The notes under the pieces: generated by a model
What the model saw: only the letters and a program-made list of their open reading frames with translations
What the model was told of the DNA's origin: nothing
Database searches by the model: none
Shown here: positions 1-12,568 of the stretch, one piece after another
Layout of the letters: the number at the start of each line of letters is the position of its first letter
Numbering within the stretch: the first letter of the stretch is position 1
Assembly (NCBI GenBank): GCA_024336345.1
Contig: JANFOG010000003.1
Location: 310,001 to 374,000 of the forward strand
Reading direction: 5' to 3'
From: Mariannaea sp. PMI_226
Lineage: Eukaryota; Ascomycota; Sordariomycetes; Hypocreales; Nectriaceae
Length of the DNA: 64,000 nucleotides
Position numbers and translations under genes: made by a program

Positions 1-3000
1 AGAAACAAAATGGCCGAGTTATATCACACCAATAAATAGGTCATACTAGTGTGTAGATGCACTATAACGGTCGGGCTTTTCGGTCTGTAACGGAGGATTC
101 TGTTCCTTGATGTCGGCCTCTCCCAGCTAGAGAAGATGACGATTACACTTTGCGTCACCTTTCCCAGGAATTTTTTGAGGCCAGTGAACGATTCGCGACA
201 GGCTCGGCTCTATAGGAGGGGAATGCAACCTCGAGCCTCAAAACATGATGTTGTAGTGTTCTTGACGCGCCCTACGGCTTCTGTTCCGGGGAGAGTGGAA
301 GGGGTAATAAGCCCAAAACAGTTTTGTCGTGAGCAGTTGAGAGACACGGATCCGATCCACCACAATTTTCGCACCAGACGGTGTACCATACACTTCCCAG
401 GATTTCATTATTTTGTTTCACAATATTCACTAGGTATCTGCTGGATTCCTCAAAAACTGAAGCCCTATGTGAGTGATGTCGAGAAATCATCTTATTACAA
501 CCGAAGTAGTGAACCACGCCCGTTATTTCGGCTCAGCATCACGCAGCCTTAGCGAGGAATCAATCCCTCCTCACGTATCCCATCAAGATCATCGCATCAA
601 TCGAGATCTTGGGACGCACGCGGTTTCTTTCATTGAAGATACTGGGAATTGATATCATTTGATGAATCCTGGAAAGTTTTTGAGGCGAGATGACGAAGAC
701 GACAGAAGACGACATATATGCTGCCGACGTCATCTTTGCGTGTGACTTCATCCGACTCGATAACAGATGGCTTGTCAACAGACGGCCATGTGAAGCAATT
801 TTTGTCACTGTGAATTCTGCAATCTCTAAATCATCTCTGCTATGAGTGAATATGTCTCCCAATCTCCGCGAGCGGTTCCTGTTGATATTCGGCTTGCTGT
901 TGTTATTATTCCAGTCTACATATTCAAGAGCAGTCGAAACAGCCATCTTTGTGGCACATCCTAATCCGGAACGTTCCAGGCCATTGGTTTTATCCTAGGC
1001 CCTTGTTCCAATCCTAGCTGACGAGTTGGCGCCATTGGTGGCTATTTGGTTCGCTAGGCTACAAGACACGACGTGAGCTTGGTGTTGTCGATGGTTCCGG
1101 GGGGGCGGCTCGTTGTTTTGGTGGTGGCGGCGGTGGTGGTGGTCACGAGTGGAGGCGTGTGAGCAGAGAAGGGTAGCAGATGATGGCAGGGGGGGACTGA
1201 GCGATTTCTACAAGAAAACGACTACGACTTCATTACAGACACTCCAAAACCGAGGAAATGGGTAAAATGACTGATGGTAATTGTTTTAATATCACCCCTA
1301 TTTGACGTTTCCTCGAGATGATGCTGCAGTCTCGGAGTGTTCGGCTCCCACATAGGCCTCAACAGGACGAGGGCATGACTGGGAGCTACACTCTTTCATT
1401 GTAGAACCAACTTGCGGTCAGAGCATCCCATATTATGACCGAAATGAGAGCAAACAATGAAGTTATAAAAAAATTCATGTACTCCATGTAGATCTGTATG
1501 CGGGTGCTCTATTGATGGGCATATGGCTCATAGTTGCGGTGTCGTGCATTGTGTGGTATTTGGCCAAAACATGGGAACCCATACACAATGCCCAGCCATT
1601 CACTTTTCCCCTTGAATTAAAAATTTTCATAAGAAAGTCCTCGAGCCTATCACAGCAGCTGGAAGCATTGCCTCACCTCACTTTCTGCTCTTCTTGATCG
1701 CGCATTATGTTGTTCATTTGGCCTTTAATTCGCTCTCTCTCTCTCGTCACCTAGTCACAAGTACTTGGTACCTCTAGCCATTGAACAGGACTGTTTTGCT
1801 TTATTCCCCGGCTGCTTTCATTCTTTGTTTTTTCCAATAATTTATTGAAAACTTCTTTATTCTTTTTTCCACGTTCCCCGACCGCATTATATATAGCCAG
1901 GGAAACTCGGTTGTGTTCCTCTTTGTTCGCTCATCTTACCTACCATGTCCCCCCCCTCTCCTCCATCTTCCTCGCGTGATGAGGTGTGTGTGTGCTTGTG
2001 CTAGACTGGGTGTGGCTACAATAGATAGGTAGATCTGTACATGCGAGGTAGAGGTAGCAAGCCAAATATACCAAGGCGAATATAACTTATTGGGTACCCA
2101 AGGTCAGTCATAGTAAGGTAGGCAGTGTAAGGTAAGGTAGGTATTTTATCGTTGAATAGATGCATATCCCAGCTTGGGTTAACAAACACCATCGAATGCA
2201 TCAAACAAGAGCATGCAAAAAAAAAAAAAGATACCAAGAAACTTGACCGTGCGAGCCTCTTCAAAAGGGAAAATGGTTCTGTTCCTGATTCAAAGAAAAA
2301 GAAATAAACTCTGCTATTCATATTCGGGTATCTTCGTTTTATTTTCTCCTTGAATATATGCTGACCCCCTTCCGGAACCTTTTGTCAGCTATCCATTCAT
2401 CCATTCTTCCATATATGTATCTCATCTCTTCTCGTTCATCAACCACCACCCCTTTTTTTTTTTTTTTCTCCTCTTACTCTCTCTCTCTCTTCCGCTTATT
2501 CACATACACCTTAATTACACTATACACCACACACCATACATACGCCCTTCCCCACACAACACGGCGCCCATTCGCCTTGCACTCTCCTCGTCATCATCAA
2601 CCTGAGTCGTTGCCTTTGTTCCTTCAGCGCGAAGCAACAGTCTCACCAGGGGGGAGGAATAATCCCAAGACCCGGGAAAATAGAAGCGGCACGGCACGAC
2701 GCACACACGACACAACACAACACACACAACAACACAACACGACACAACACTCAAGCCACCCGCACCCACGACACCCGGTTCATCCAGTGTACTTGGTACG
2801 AAACTGCTAACGCATCGCGTACCAAATACTAAGGTCTAGCGAAGGAGAGACTTTGTTGGGGAGAGCTACTGATGCTAGATTTCTCCAAACCAAATAGACA
2901 GGTAGACATTATTGGTGAGTTGGGGTCCATTTCTTATTTCTTCTTGTTCCCGCACAGTACTTTTATACAAGTCTGGTGTCTGTTATTATTATTGCCTGGA

Positions 3001-3637
3001 GCTACCCAGTAATTACAGTCCCTGGCCAATCTCAATCTATGGACAGCCCAAGTTGGACTGGTCGGACTCCTCTTCGCTGTGTCTTACTACTGGCGCGCCG
3101 CGTCAATGCACACTAAAGATCCAGTTGCTTGTTCCCATTCCCTCTCTCTCTCTCCCTCCCTCTCGTCCTCTATCTGTTGGTTCTGTGTCTGTGTCTGTGT
3201 CTGTCCGTCTATTTCCCACGCGCAGACCAGGTCCATCCTCACCCACACCCGCACCACCTGCACCCGCGCTCACTCCCACGCTCTCTCACGCCCACATCCA
3301 CGCCCACGCCTATACCCGCGCCCGCGCCCGCACCTTCACGTCTCTTGTCTGTCTGCCTTTCCACTTGCACTTGCACTTGCACTTGAACGTCCATTTGCAT
3401 TTGCACGCCAGCAACAAACCTCGACGACGTGTGCGGAGCTTTTGTCTTTTATTATTTTTTTTTCTTTCTACCTTGGTTTTCTTTCACTCTTTCTTTCTCT
3501 AGTTCCTTTTTCTTCAACTCTCTTCTCTCAACTCCCCTGGCATCATCTTCCCTGCATGTCGTCCCTTCTCTAACAAACAGGCGCGTCGCTTCTTCTCCAG
3601 GACACCAGGAATATCTTCTTCCTCTAATCCGCCCGCC
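1..3637. other. Gene-poor 5' region and long CT-rich leader
   Basis: I recognise no protein in this stretch. A 128-codon ATG-started reading frame lies on the minus strand at 560-946; it has no recognisable domain and is left uncalled. From about 2.4 kb to 3.6 kb the sequence becomes strongly pyrimidine-biased, with short runs such as TGTCTG repeats near 3.19 kb and four CACTTG units at 3362-3385. This is typical of fungal promoters and leaders and leads directly into the SET-domain gene at 3638. The long reading frames here are open only because of the low-complexity composition. Confidence 0.6.
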
Positions 3638-6257
3638 ATGGCTCTCAATCTATCCACAGAGGGGAGCTTCGAGATTGGCGTCACCGACGACTCGTCCAAT
3701 CTCGCGTCCATGAGCTCCACGCCTCCCACCACTGTTGCCGACTCCTCGAGCCTGCATTCTGGCTCCCCAAAGCGTGATGTCGTCCATGTTGCCGTTGATG
3801 GCGTCCCCGTTCCCCTCCTTGTCGAATCTGCGCCTTTTGAGCCTGATACCTCCGCTCACCTTGAGCCCGTCGAGCCTGCCGAGTCAGTCCCCCCCGCCAC
3901 CGAGTCGCCCTCGCCTGCACGCCCTCGCCGTAGCCGTTTGAGCATCCCAGTTTACAATATTGCCCAATTGAGCGGAACTGCTGGCCATGGAAAGAGGCGC
4001 GCCAAGGGCGATATTGTTGCGGACAGGAGACGCACCATATCCGGCGATACCTTGGTTTCCGGTTCTCGCGCGACCCCAAGGGTCAGCAAGGCCGTGCGCG
4101 AGGGCATCGACGCGTTGGATCTTTCTTGGTCGCTAAATAAACTTGATTCTCCTCGTGCCCGCTCTCAAAAGAGTCAGACTTCCTCCGTTCGGCGCGTGTC
4201 GTCGCGTCTTTCTGGCACTACTCCCGTCACTGCGTTGGCGGGAAAGCTCAACACGCTGGGTAAGCGAAGTCGCAAGGCTGTGGATAAGGGAATGACCACC
4301 ATGTCGCGTGAGCTTCGCCGTCTACAAGACACAAATGAGTTTGCCGGCATCGACGAAAAGCCCGTTCTCCACACCGTCTGGTCCAACGGAAAATATGTCG
4401 ACCCCAAGGCCGCAGAGTCCCCAGCGCGCAGGAAGCCCAAGAAGGAGGAACCAGAACCCGAGGAGGAGAAAAAGGAGGAGCCCGAGCCCGAGCCGGTTAC
4501 TTCTATCAGGAAGCGCCGTGTCAAGAATTATGTCAACAAGGGACTTTATTCTGGCCAGGATGGCCCCGCCGACATTACGAAGGGCTTAACAGCTTTGGAG
4601 AAGAAGCAACTTGCCCAGCTCCCGGATTTTAATCTAAGCGGTCGCATCAACAAGACGATGCCGTTGCCAATATACAATGGGTTGCGCTTGCTCCTCAATG
4701 GACGCGACTTCAAGCTACCATATCATGTTTGTCACCCGATGCCACCAGGCCAGCCCAAACCAGATGAGTGGAAGAAAATGACAAAGAGTATGCGCCCGCA
4801 CCCCCTCCCCCTCCCCATATCTTCCTTGGTGCTAGAATTAGCAGGTTGAAACTTTAAAAACTAACGGTTACACCCCAGATCGCTTCATCGGTGAATCGAA
4901 AGACTACTGGCGCAAGTCTCCGCACTTCCACGACTACCAATCCAAATGTGTTTGCCAGCCTGAAGATGGTTGCGGCGAGAGCTGCCAAAACCGAATAATG
5001 CTTTACGAGTGCGACGAGTTGAATTGCAATGTTGGCAAAGAGCACTGCTTGAACCGCGCATTTGCCACCCTCACTGCTCGCCGGAACAAGGGCGGCAAGT
5101 ACCGCGTTGGCGTTGAGGTGATTAAGACTTCGGACCGCGGACACGGTGTGCGCAGCAACCGATGCTTTAAGCCCGGTCAGATTATTATGGAGTACGCTGG
5201 CGAAATTATCACGGAGGACGAATGCGAGCGCCGTATGACGGAGGAATATAGGGATAATGAGGTAAGTTTGTGGTTCTCCCCCCTCCCAAAGGCCCATATC
5301 ATGATTGCATGGCGTTTGCTGACTCGCCCATAGTGCTACTACCTCATGAGCTTTGACCAGAATATGATTATCGACGCAACCACTGGCAGCATCGCTCGGT
5401 TCGTGAATCACAGCTGTAACCCTAACTGCAGAATGATCAAGTGGATCGTCTCGGGACAGCCTCGAATGGCCCTATTTGCTGGAGATAAACCCATCATGAC
5501 GGGCGACGAACTGACTTACGATTACAACTTTGATCCATTTTCCGCCAAAAACGTTCAAAAATGCCTTTGCGGAGAACCCAACTGCCGTGGTGTTCTTGGT
5601 CCTAAGCCTCGAGAGGTGAAACCTCCAAAGTCCGACCTGAAAACTGCTGTCAAGGCCAAGGTTAAGGCTGGGAAGCGCAAACTTAAGGAGCTCATTGGCG
5701 AGGAGGCGGCTGCGGGGGGCAACAAGACGAAGAAGCGCAAGATTCAAGCCGCAACTGGGGTAAAGAAATCGCTCTCTACCGCCAGCTCCAAGGTGGCAAA
5801 GACGGCGGCCACGGCCTTGAAGAAGGTGACAACCAAGAAGATAACGGCAGTCAGTAAGACCAAGTCTCCCGTGACCAAGGGCAAGTCTCCTACAAAGCGA
5901 CGAACGTCAACCAGCGCAGTCGTCAAGAAGACAACTACCGCCACTCGTATTATCAAGACATACGGCAAGGTGGCCGCCACTCCCCGTAAGCGCATGTCTT
6001 CTGGAACCTCCAGCGTCACTCTCATCACCACCAGCAAGACAAAGGCATCTCCAGCAGCGAAGAAGCTGGCCGCCAAGGCCACCCCTGTAAAGAAGACGAT
6101 CACGGCAAAGAACAGCCCTGCCAGCGCTGGGAAAACCTCAACAAAGAAGAAGAGAGCGTCTGGACTTCAAATCGTCGCCAAAACTACCACCCCCCGGAAG
6201 GCTGTTGAGCTTTCGAGACACGAGGACGCAATCCAGGTAGCGCAGGAGGAGGACTGA
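3638..6257 (+). CDS. ash1: ASH1-type SET-domain histone H3K36 methyltransferase
   Basis: Exons are 3638-4787, 4879-5261 and 5334-6257, giving 818 aa; the two introns (91 and 72 nt) are GT-AG and keep frame. The order AWS, SET, post-SET is clear: Cys-rich AWS at about residues 400-450 (CVCQPEDGCGESCQN), SET at about 450-575 with the catalytic/cofactor signature NHSCNPNC near 535 and the YDYNF motif near 572, and post-SET CLCGEPNC near 590. AWS plus SET plus post-SET without SRI or WW domains points to the ASH1 branch rather than SET2. The family methylates histone H3 lysine 36 in chromatin. The N-terminal 380 residues are low-complexity and acidic/basic. The C-terminal 220 residues are rich in Lys, Ala, Ser and Thr, like a histone H1 tail. 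The start ATG has a good context (gccATGg). Assignment to ASH1 is by domain order; the SET fold itself is certain. Confidence 0.92.
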
Positions 6258-8366
6258 CGACGTTAAAGACTATCATTGAGATTCGGCCGAAGAAGAAGTA
6301 ATGTTTCAACACACAACGAAGATATCAGTTTTGGCATGGAGTCGGGTTTTTTTTTTTGGAAGAGAGAACGAGGATGGACGTATCAAAGCCATTGGAGGGG
6401 GGCTAATTCGATGAGAGGAAAAACCTGTTGCTTTGACTGAAGGGATTTTTTTTATTGGCACACGGCCGGCCTCGTTTCTGCGATTGCGACTCCCGTTCAC
6501 TTATGCTATTCCCCCCCTTAACCCTTTTGAAACATCTCATTCTTTTTTTTTTTATCATCCTTTTTGCTTGCAGTCTCAAGGCGTTGGGGGCGCTGAAACC
6601 GGTCTGGCATTGTACATTATTTTTAAGGGTGGTTGGCTGGGCGTGGTCCATTTTCCGTCTTTTGTGTTTATTTTTAGTTTATTTTTTTGTCTTGGTGTAG
6701 TTGTTTATTTACTCCTTTGTTTAGTAAATGTGAATGGAGTACCTTTGGAAGCCATGCAATTTTCTAATCCTGTGATGAACTTGAATGTTGTGATTTCTCA
6801 TACATACATCCTCTCTATCTGCCTCCTCAGGTTGAAAAAGGATGACACTTGGAGATGATCTTTTTTTTTTTTTGGTTTCGTCAGCCCAGATGATCTTAGC
6901 CCAGATGGTCTCGTAGGGAAATGTAGAGCCTTGCTCTTTAAGAGAGGCATCTGGCTCGGCCTGTGAAAGGACTCGAATCCAACAAAGCATCCCGTCCTTT
7001 TACGTTGGATGAACAATGCCGAGTCAGGGGTAAACTGTGCAAGCTTACACAGCTGCCAACCTACATAGACACACCCCCCTCCCCTTTTCTTTTTCTTTTT
7101 CTTTTTTTGATGATTTCCCCAACCATGGCGAGAATGCCTATAGTTAGCGAAGCATACTCAACAAATCTAACAAGTATATCAAATAGTACAAGGTCGGATA
7201 GAGGTGGCGATGCCCGCAAAGGTGATGGGGAGCTGGATGAAGGGTGCCATGACGGCCAGCGGAGGTGACGGGGGCATAGTTCTAGGCACCTTTTTGGGCT
7301 TTCTGTAAGGCTTCAGCTGCTTTCATTCTCGAGATCCAATGCCGAGGCGATTTTTAGTATTTTGTCTGAAGTTAGGATGTTCCCTCAGTGGGGTTTGCCC
7401 AAGAGTCAGTTTCGGAGGCAGTGCCGCCCCAAGTATTGATGGGCTTTTGTGGAGGATGGGCATATATCATCCAAAAGTGCTTCATCACCAATGTGGGGAC
7501 AAGATGGGAAGAAGAAAAAGAAGAAAACGAATACGTATTCCTTGAATTACACAAAGTCGTCATCTAGTTCAGCCTACGATGGAGAAAAGAAAACGCGCTG
7601 TTCAAAGATCACCGCCTCGGTGGCCAAAAACTAGAAAAAGTGCACATTCTGCCTGATCGGGCTCCTCACCGAGCGCTGTGTGGCTCCGGTGTACCAAGGC
7701 TACATACATATCCACCAGAAAAGAGAGAGAGAGAGAGAAGCAATGTACACGAATGAGTCCGAAAAATTCCATCAATCTGTGGTGGAATTGTTGCCCCCTC
7801 TCATGTTTGGGAGGTGTGTGCTCAGGGAGAGAGAGATCGCTTCATGACGGGTTTACTTCTCACCCTGCCAATTTTGAGAACCTACAGAGTGGAAAATTCA
7901 AAGGAGACATGTGTTATATCACTGAACAAAAAAAAAAAGTTCCCGGGATGTTATGGCAACTACAGTCAGGACAGTTAGCTAACACTGCTACTTCTACCAG
8001 GACTTCCTACAGACAAACAAGCAGTCGTCACTTGTATCCTCATTATGTAGACGGGTCACAGGCATCAATGTGAAGGTCCAAGTTCAGATGCAAGCATACT
8101 GGTGTGAATGAAAAGCGAGAGTACCTATATAATATGACACGAAGAAAATAACTCATCAAATGACAAGCAAGAACAAAAAACCACATTTGGAGTCATAACC
8201 ATCCGATTCTTTAAGCTGGCCCAGATCAGTTGCCTGACTAGATCAGCACCCAACGCCAGCGCAAGGTCCATCGCTCTTATCAACCCATCCTTCTGTTCGA
8301 TTGAAATAATCCAAACGTAAAACAATGCTGAAAATACAGTCCAAGAGTAAAACCGAGAAGATCTCA
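6258..8366. other. 3' flank and intergenic sequence, no gene seen
   Basis: This holds the presumed 3' UTR of the SET-domain gene, several poly-T or poly-A runs, and T-rich blocks around 6.5-6.7 kb. The only open frames are short and compositionally biased. No domain, signal peptide or RNA gene was recognised. Confidence 0.5.
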
Positions 8367-8798
8367 TTACTTGCAGATCCGAGCAATGCTGGTACCTCTG
8401 AAAGCTTTTGGGAACTTGCTAGGAAACTCCAGGAAACGGGACTTGCGTCCTAAAGGAAAATACCATCTTTGTCTGAAAGAACGCCGCCGCCTGTGAAGGT
8501 TTCTTTGTGTCGTTGCTGTCTCATAGCTCGTGAGATCTTTTGCCATTTCGTTCGGGGACTCTCGAAGACTAGAAGCTTCGGGTTCATCACCAGTAGGAAT
8601 TTGCAATTCTAGTGAAATGTCTCCCGATACGATATACGGCGAGAATTGCGTCTAGTCTTTGGGGTGGGTAGGATATACTTTGCAATATATGCAACGCTGG
8701 TGTCCATCATGAAGACACGCAGGAACTCTTCCATAGCCCCAGTCAAAGGAACACTGGCAACACCTCCACATACAGTCTCTGGGTTGGGAAGGAGGCAT
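8367..8798 (-). pseudogene. Small Cys-rich (zinc-binding-type) ORF with in-frame TAG
   Basis: From ATG at 8798 there is a 48-codon frame ending at TAG 8652-8654. It carries C9, C13, C14, C16, C28, H33, C36 and C39, with the local motifs WRCCQC and HQRCIYC. This arrangement (W-x-C-C-x-C, about 11 residues, then C-x4-H-x2-C-x2-C) looks like the small zinc-ribbon-like proteins common in filamentous ascomycetes. I infer zinc binding and know no function. The same frame continues past the TAG for another 94 codons to TAA at 8367-8369, with a hydrophilic, Arg-rich tail. That suggests a nonsense mutation, an unrecognised intron over the stop, or readthrough. A TATA-like element lies about 145 bp upstream. 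If the stop is genuine, the 48-aa peptide could still be the full gene. Confidence 0.45.
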
Positions 8799-8940
8799 AG
8801 TTTCGAAAGAGGAATAGCACCAAACTTTTTAGAGTCTTTGAAGTGAGATGCGTGTAAGAAAAAGGTCTGCAAAGAAGTATAGCGATTGAGCTTGAGGAGC
8901 TGATGTCTAGAATGTCGACCGTGTGAAAGAAAATTAACCG

Positions 8941-8949
8941 GCTTATATA
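8941..8949 (-). promoter_or_regulatory. TATA-like element upstream of the Cys-rich ORF
   Basis: The minus strand reads TATATAAGC here, about 145 bp upstream of the ATG at 8798. The placement fits a core promoter for that ORF. The assignment rests on position and sequence only. Confidence 0.35.
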
Positions 8950-11900
8950 CAACTCAAATTATACTTCGCCTTCAAGGCTCCTAAGAAAGAATATGCCTTA
9001 GGATTGTCATCTTCAACCTACGGTAATAGACAAGCCTCACTTGAAAGGAGCAATATCAGCTACTGGCTTGCTGGGGAAACATCTAGAGAGGCGCAATTCT
9101 TTCATCTCGGAAGGCGTCCCATCAGCACCACATCTTTTCAAGGTTCAGGCCATTGATGAGGGCTGTTTGCGATCTGATTGATGTCGATGTGGTGGAGCAG
9201 CACATAGGTGGATGAAGACCAAGATGGTTACTCGGTCGTTGAGCGGCATGATTGGTAGTCTTGGGCTGCGACACAGGCTGCCTCATTAATTCTGTGGATG
9301 AGATCGCACCAAGGCTATGTCCCTTATGAAAAAGAAGAGAAGTTACTGCGAAATTCCATGTCATTTAATTTCAAGGGCAGTGGCAGGGGAGTCTATACTC
9401 CTCGCTTTCAAGAGGTTGATGACGGAGTATGGGCCCTACCAACCTTCGGGGACGTATTTTCCCTCCAAAAAAAAAAAAAAAAAGAAAGAAGGACAGAGAG
9501 CCCATTGGTTTGGCGACTGCGAGGAACTCGTCAAAAAGGCATCTCTATGTAAGGAAGTACCAACTTCTCGGCTGGACTGAACCTCACTTCGAGAGGAGTG
9601 AATTCTGCAGTCAAGTTGGCGCTGTTTTACTGCGATCCTAGGTGTTTTTTGGGGCGCCTCTGACGTCCTTCGGCGGTCTTCAGCAACGCACAAGGGATGC
9701 GATGCCTTACTCTAGTGCAAGGGCTGAGACAAGCAAAGTGCAAGACATGGTCAGTCTCCGTCAGGCGGCACATAGCCTTCGCCAGGGTGTTTACCAGAGT
9801 CATTGTGGCATGAGAGGAGTAAGTTGAACCCAGTTGTTTGCCTTAAGGGGGCATTGTCTCGGTGGAGGGACGCTCGTGACTACCAAGGATGCCGATGTGC
9901 AAAGTCGGCCCTGAGGCAGTCTGTTTTCGACATCGGGGGCGCATCTGGTCTGAATTCGCAAAAGCGAAATGCAGCAGAGGGAGGCGTAGGCAGAAGTAGA
10001 GTGCTGGTTCAGCCTTTGACGTCTGGGACTTGCAGTTGCAAGGCAAGCATGGGCCTCCACGGGTCTCGAAGCTGTTGGACCGCAGAGAAGTTTGGGGTTG
10101 AAAGAAGTTTCAAGAGAGACGACAAATAATTGTAAGGGAGGCCTTTCGGCCGGATGGCACAGCAAAGTTGCAGACGCTCTGCACATTCAACGTCCACATA
10201 GCAGTAAGCAGCACCCAACAGCTGGGAAATGAGACACGCTGTCAATTCGCTTGATCAGAACTGTGACAGTCCACGCCTGTGAGATTTTAGACAAAAATAG
10301 CAATGGGTCATATCCATGGGAAATGAATCGTCACAAGAATATAGATGACCTTTTCAACACATGGGTAGATGAAGAGTGGGAAGGAGAAGAGCGAAAGAGA
10401 AATGCGGATAGTAATTGCTGCCGCAGGAAGGTAGAGCGGCCTGGTAAGCTGCCTACCGACTGTACCTCTGGGGAGGCACCTTGGGGAACGAGTTCCTACC
10501 CACATACCACCTAATGTGCTGTCAGTACCTGCTTCTATTTTCAGGAATCCCAACCGCAAGTGAACTCACCTACCCTAAAGCATGCCTTGAGGTGACCAAG
10601 ATCCGAGGTTGGTCAATGATGTTGAAGCTTCTCAACATGGTGTATTACCTGTATAAATGCTAGGATTATTGGTTTCCCCTTCTTATGCAACGAGATATTT
10701 CATAATGGCAAAATATTGTAGTCGAATCCTAATCGCGCTGATGCTCGGGGTTATAATGTCCGCCCCAAGTCCTCGGCTGGAATATGTTCAAGATGTGTGG
10801 AAGGGTTTGTAAGAGAGATAACTGGAAGATTACCAAGCTATATTCAACAGAAATAGTATATGAATCTCAGTTTTAAAAGAAGATAAGGACCGTGGAGCGG
10901 CAGACTTGGAGACATGTCCTGACGAGGGCATACGAGCGGCTTATCTCCTCGCTTTATTGTGATGAGGCTCTACGATGTGCAGTTGGGCGAGCCTGCCTGC
11001 TGTCTAGGACTCAAGTATGTCTGCCCAATTCATACTTCACATTGTTCTAACTATGGACCAAAGCAAAGGTTCGCAGATAATTCTCGCGACCGAGTTGACC
11101 TGTATTCGTCAGGGAATTGCACGTGTATAATATTCACATTGACATCGGTAGACGTGGCCTGATACTGCAGAAACTTTCATTGGTGATTCTAAGAACCTAC
11201 TGGCCTAACAAATGGCTGGCATCCAGAACTGGTCCGATGGATCCAGACATGTCGGCATGGCCAGCTGGCATCTCATGACGCGGTCCATCCTTCTTGCAGG
11301 GATGATTATGAGGCATATAAAATCCCTCTCTGGCGACGACGAGGGTCATGACAAACACGCAATTCTTGCGTAGGTCTAATTATTTCGAACTTGTCCCGTG
11401 AGAGTCGGTCTTGAATAGTCCCTGTTGCCAGTAGTGCGGTTTTTATAATCAGCTGTAGCTTCCTAGCATCTCGACACTCGGGAAGCAGGGGGACCAAACG
11501 AGAGGCACTGCAGTAAACTGCCCATGGTCTCGGGAAGATACACTCCGCACCTAGGCACGTAGTCCTCCGTATTCGTAGTATGTTCTAATGGGCCAACCTA
11601 GTCTTTTGCTGATGGACCATACAAACCCATGCGCAAAGTATCTGAGATTGCCTGTTTGTGTGTTTTGAGTGAGAAACGGGCATCATTGGTCTTTGTGTCA
11701 TGAGAGGGTCGTTCGCCAATACCATATCAAAAGAACGGAAGATATAGACATGGAACGGTCCCTTTTAATAAACAGTTTTCAGTTATCAATTTGAGGTCTT
11801 GCTAAGATGCGAGATGCTCCAAGTATGAAAATCTCCCGTACCCTTCCGTCGTAGCCTCATGCTTCCTCTTTTCCTCCATTCATCCTTTCTCTCTCTCTCT

Positions 11901-12568
11901 CTCTTTTTATTTTTTATTATTTTTTTTTATTTTTAAAGGGAGCTTCTGATCGGGTTGGGGATAAAATGCTTTGAAGTGCTGTAGCGTTCAGTCATAGACC
12001 TTTACTATTATTGAAATACCCCCTCTCCGCTCTCTTCCGTTTTACTCTCTCTTTTTTGATGCATTTCTTGCAACATACGTCCCATCATTGGACTTTGATG
12101 TCACTCGAGGCCAGCCAAGCTGAGTGTACGCATGCGGTAACTTGGGTGCTTCAGCTTAACCTACGCCTAAAGGTAGGCTGTAATCTGTAGGTATGTGTCT
12201 GCTGTAGCCTATCTGCCCAACTTACACAGTATTTGAAGCGCTGACTGGCTAAGCCCATTTAACAGAGAACCTCTACTGTGTAGATAGCACGACTAGTAGT
12301 AATTCCTACCTACAGTACAAATTAGAAGTCCCGCCCCTCCCGTCTCCCCCCGGGAACCTAGCACGGACTCGGCCCACTCCGAGCCATCCATTATCCATTA
12401 ATTATTATCCACCATCCCTTGTCTTCCGCCTTCCAAGTTATCATCCCGTCATCGATCGCTCCCTTTCCAACATCAGCACGCCAATCCCCGGATCCCACCG
12501 ACTCCAACGACTCTCTCTCCGCCGGCTCTATCGTAGACACTACGAATACCCTCGGCTGCAATGCCGCA
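8950..12568. other. Gene-poor intergenic tract
   Basis: About 3.6 kb without a recognisable gene. It contains a poly-A block near 9.47 kb, a CT microsatellite near 11.89 kb followed by T-rich sequence, and TAGGTA/TACCTA tracts around 12.1-12.3 kb, upstream of the palmitoyltransferase. A minus-strand frame at 11,306-11,497 looks mildly protein-like but has no ATG start and no recognisable homology. Confidence 0.5.

Noticed and set aside
2358..3573. Several 85-196-codon plus-strand frames upstream of the SET gene
   Set aside because: Pyrimidine-rich leader; translations are Ser/Leu/Pro or His/Arg repeats without structure.
6950..6985. GGACTCGAATCC resembling a tRNA B box
   Set aside because: No matching A box, acceptor stem or T stem could be formed around it.
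12419..12568. N-terminal extension of Pfa5
   Set aside because: The frame is open, but there is no ATG before 12569; the open stretch begins only with a TTG.
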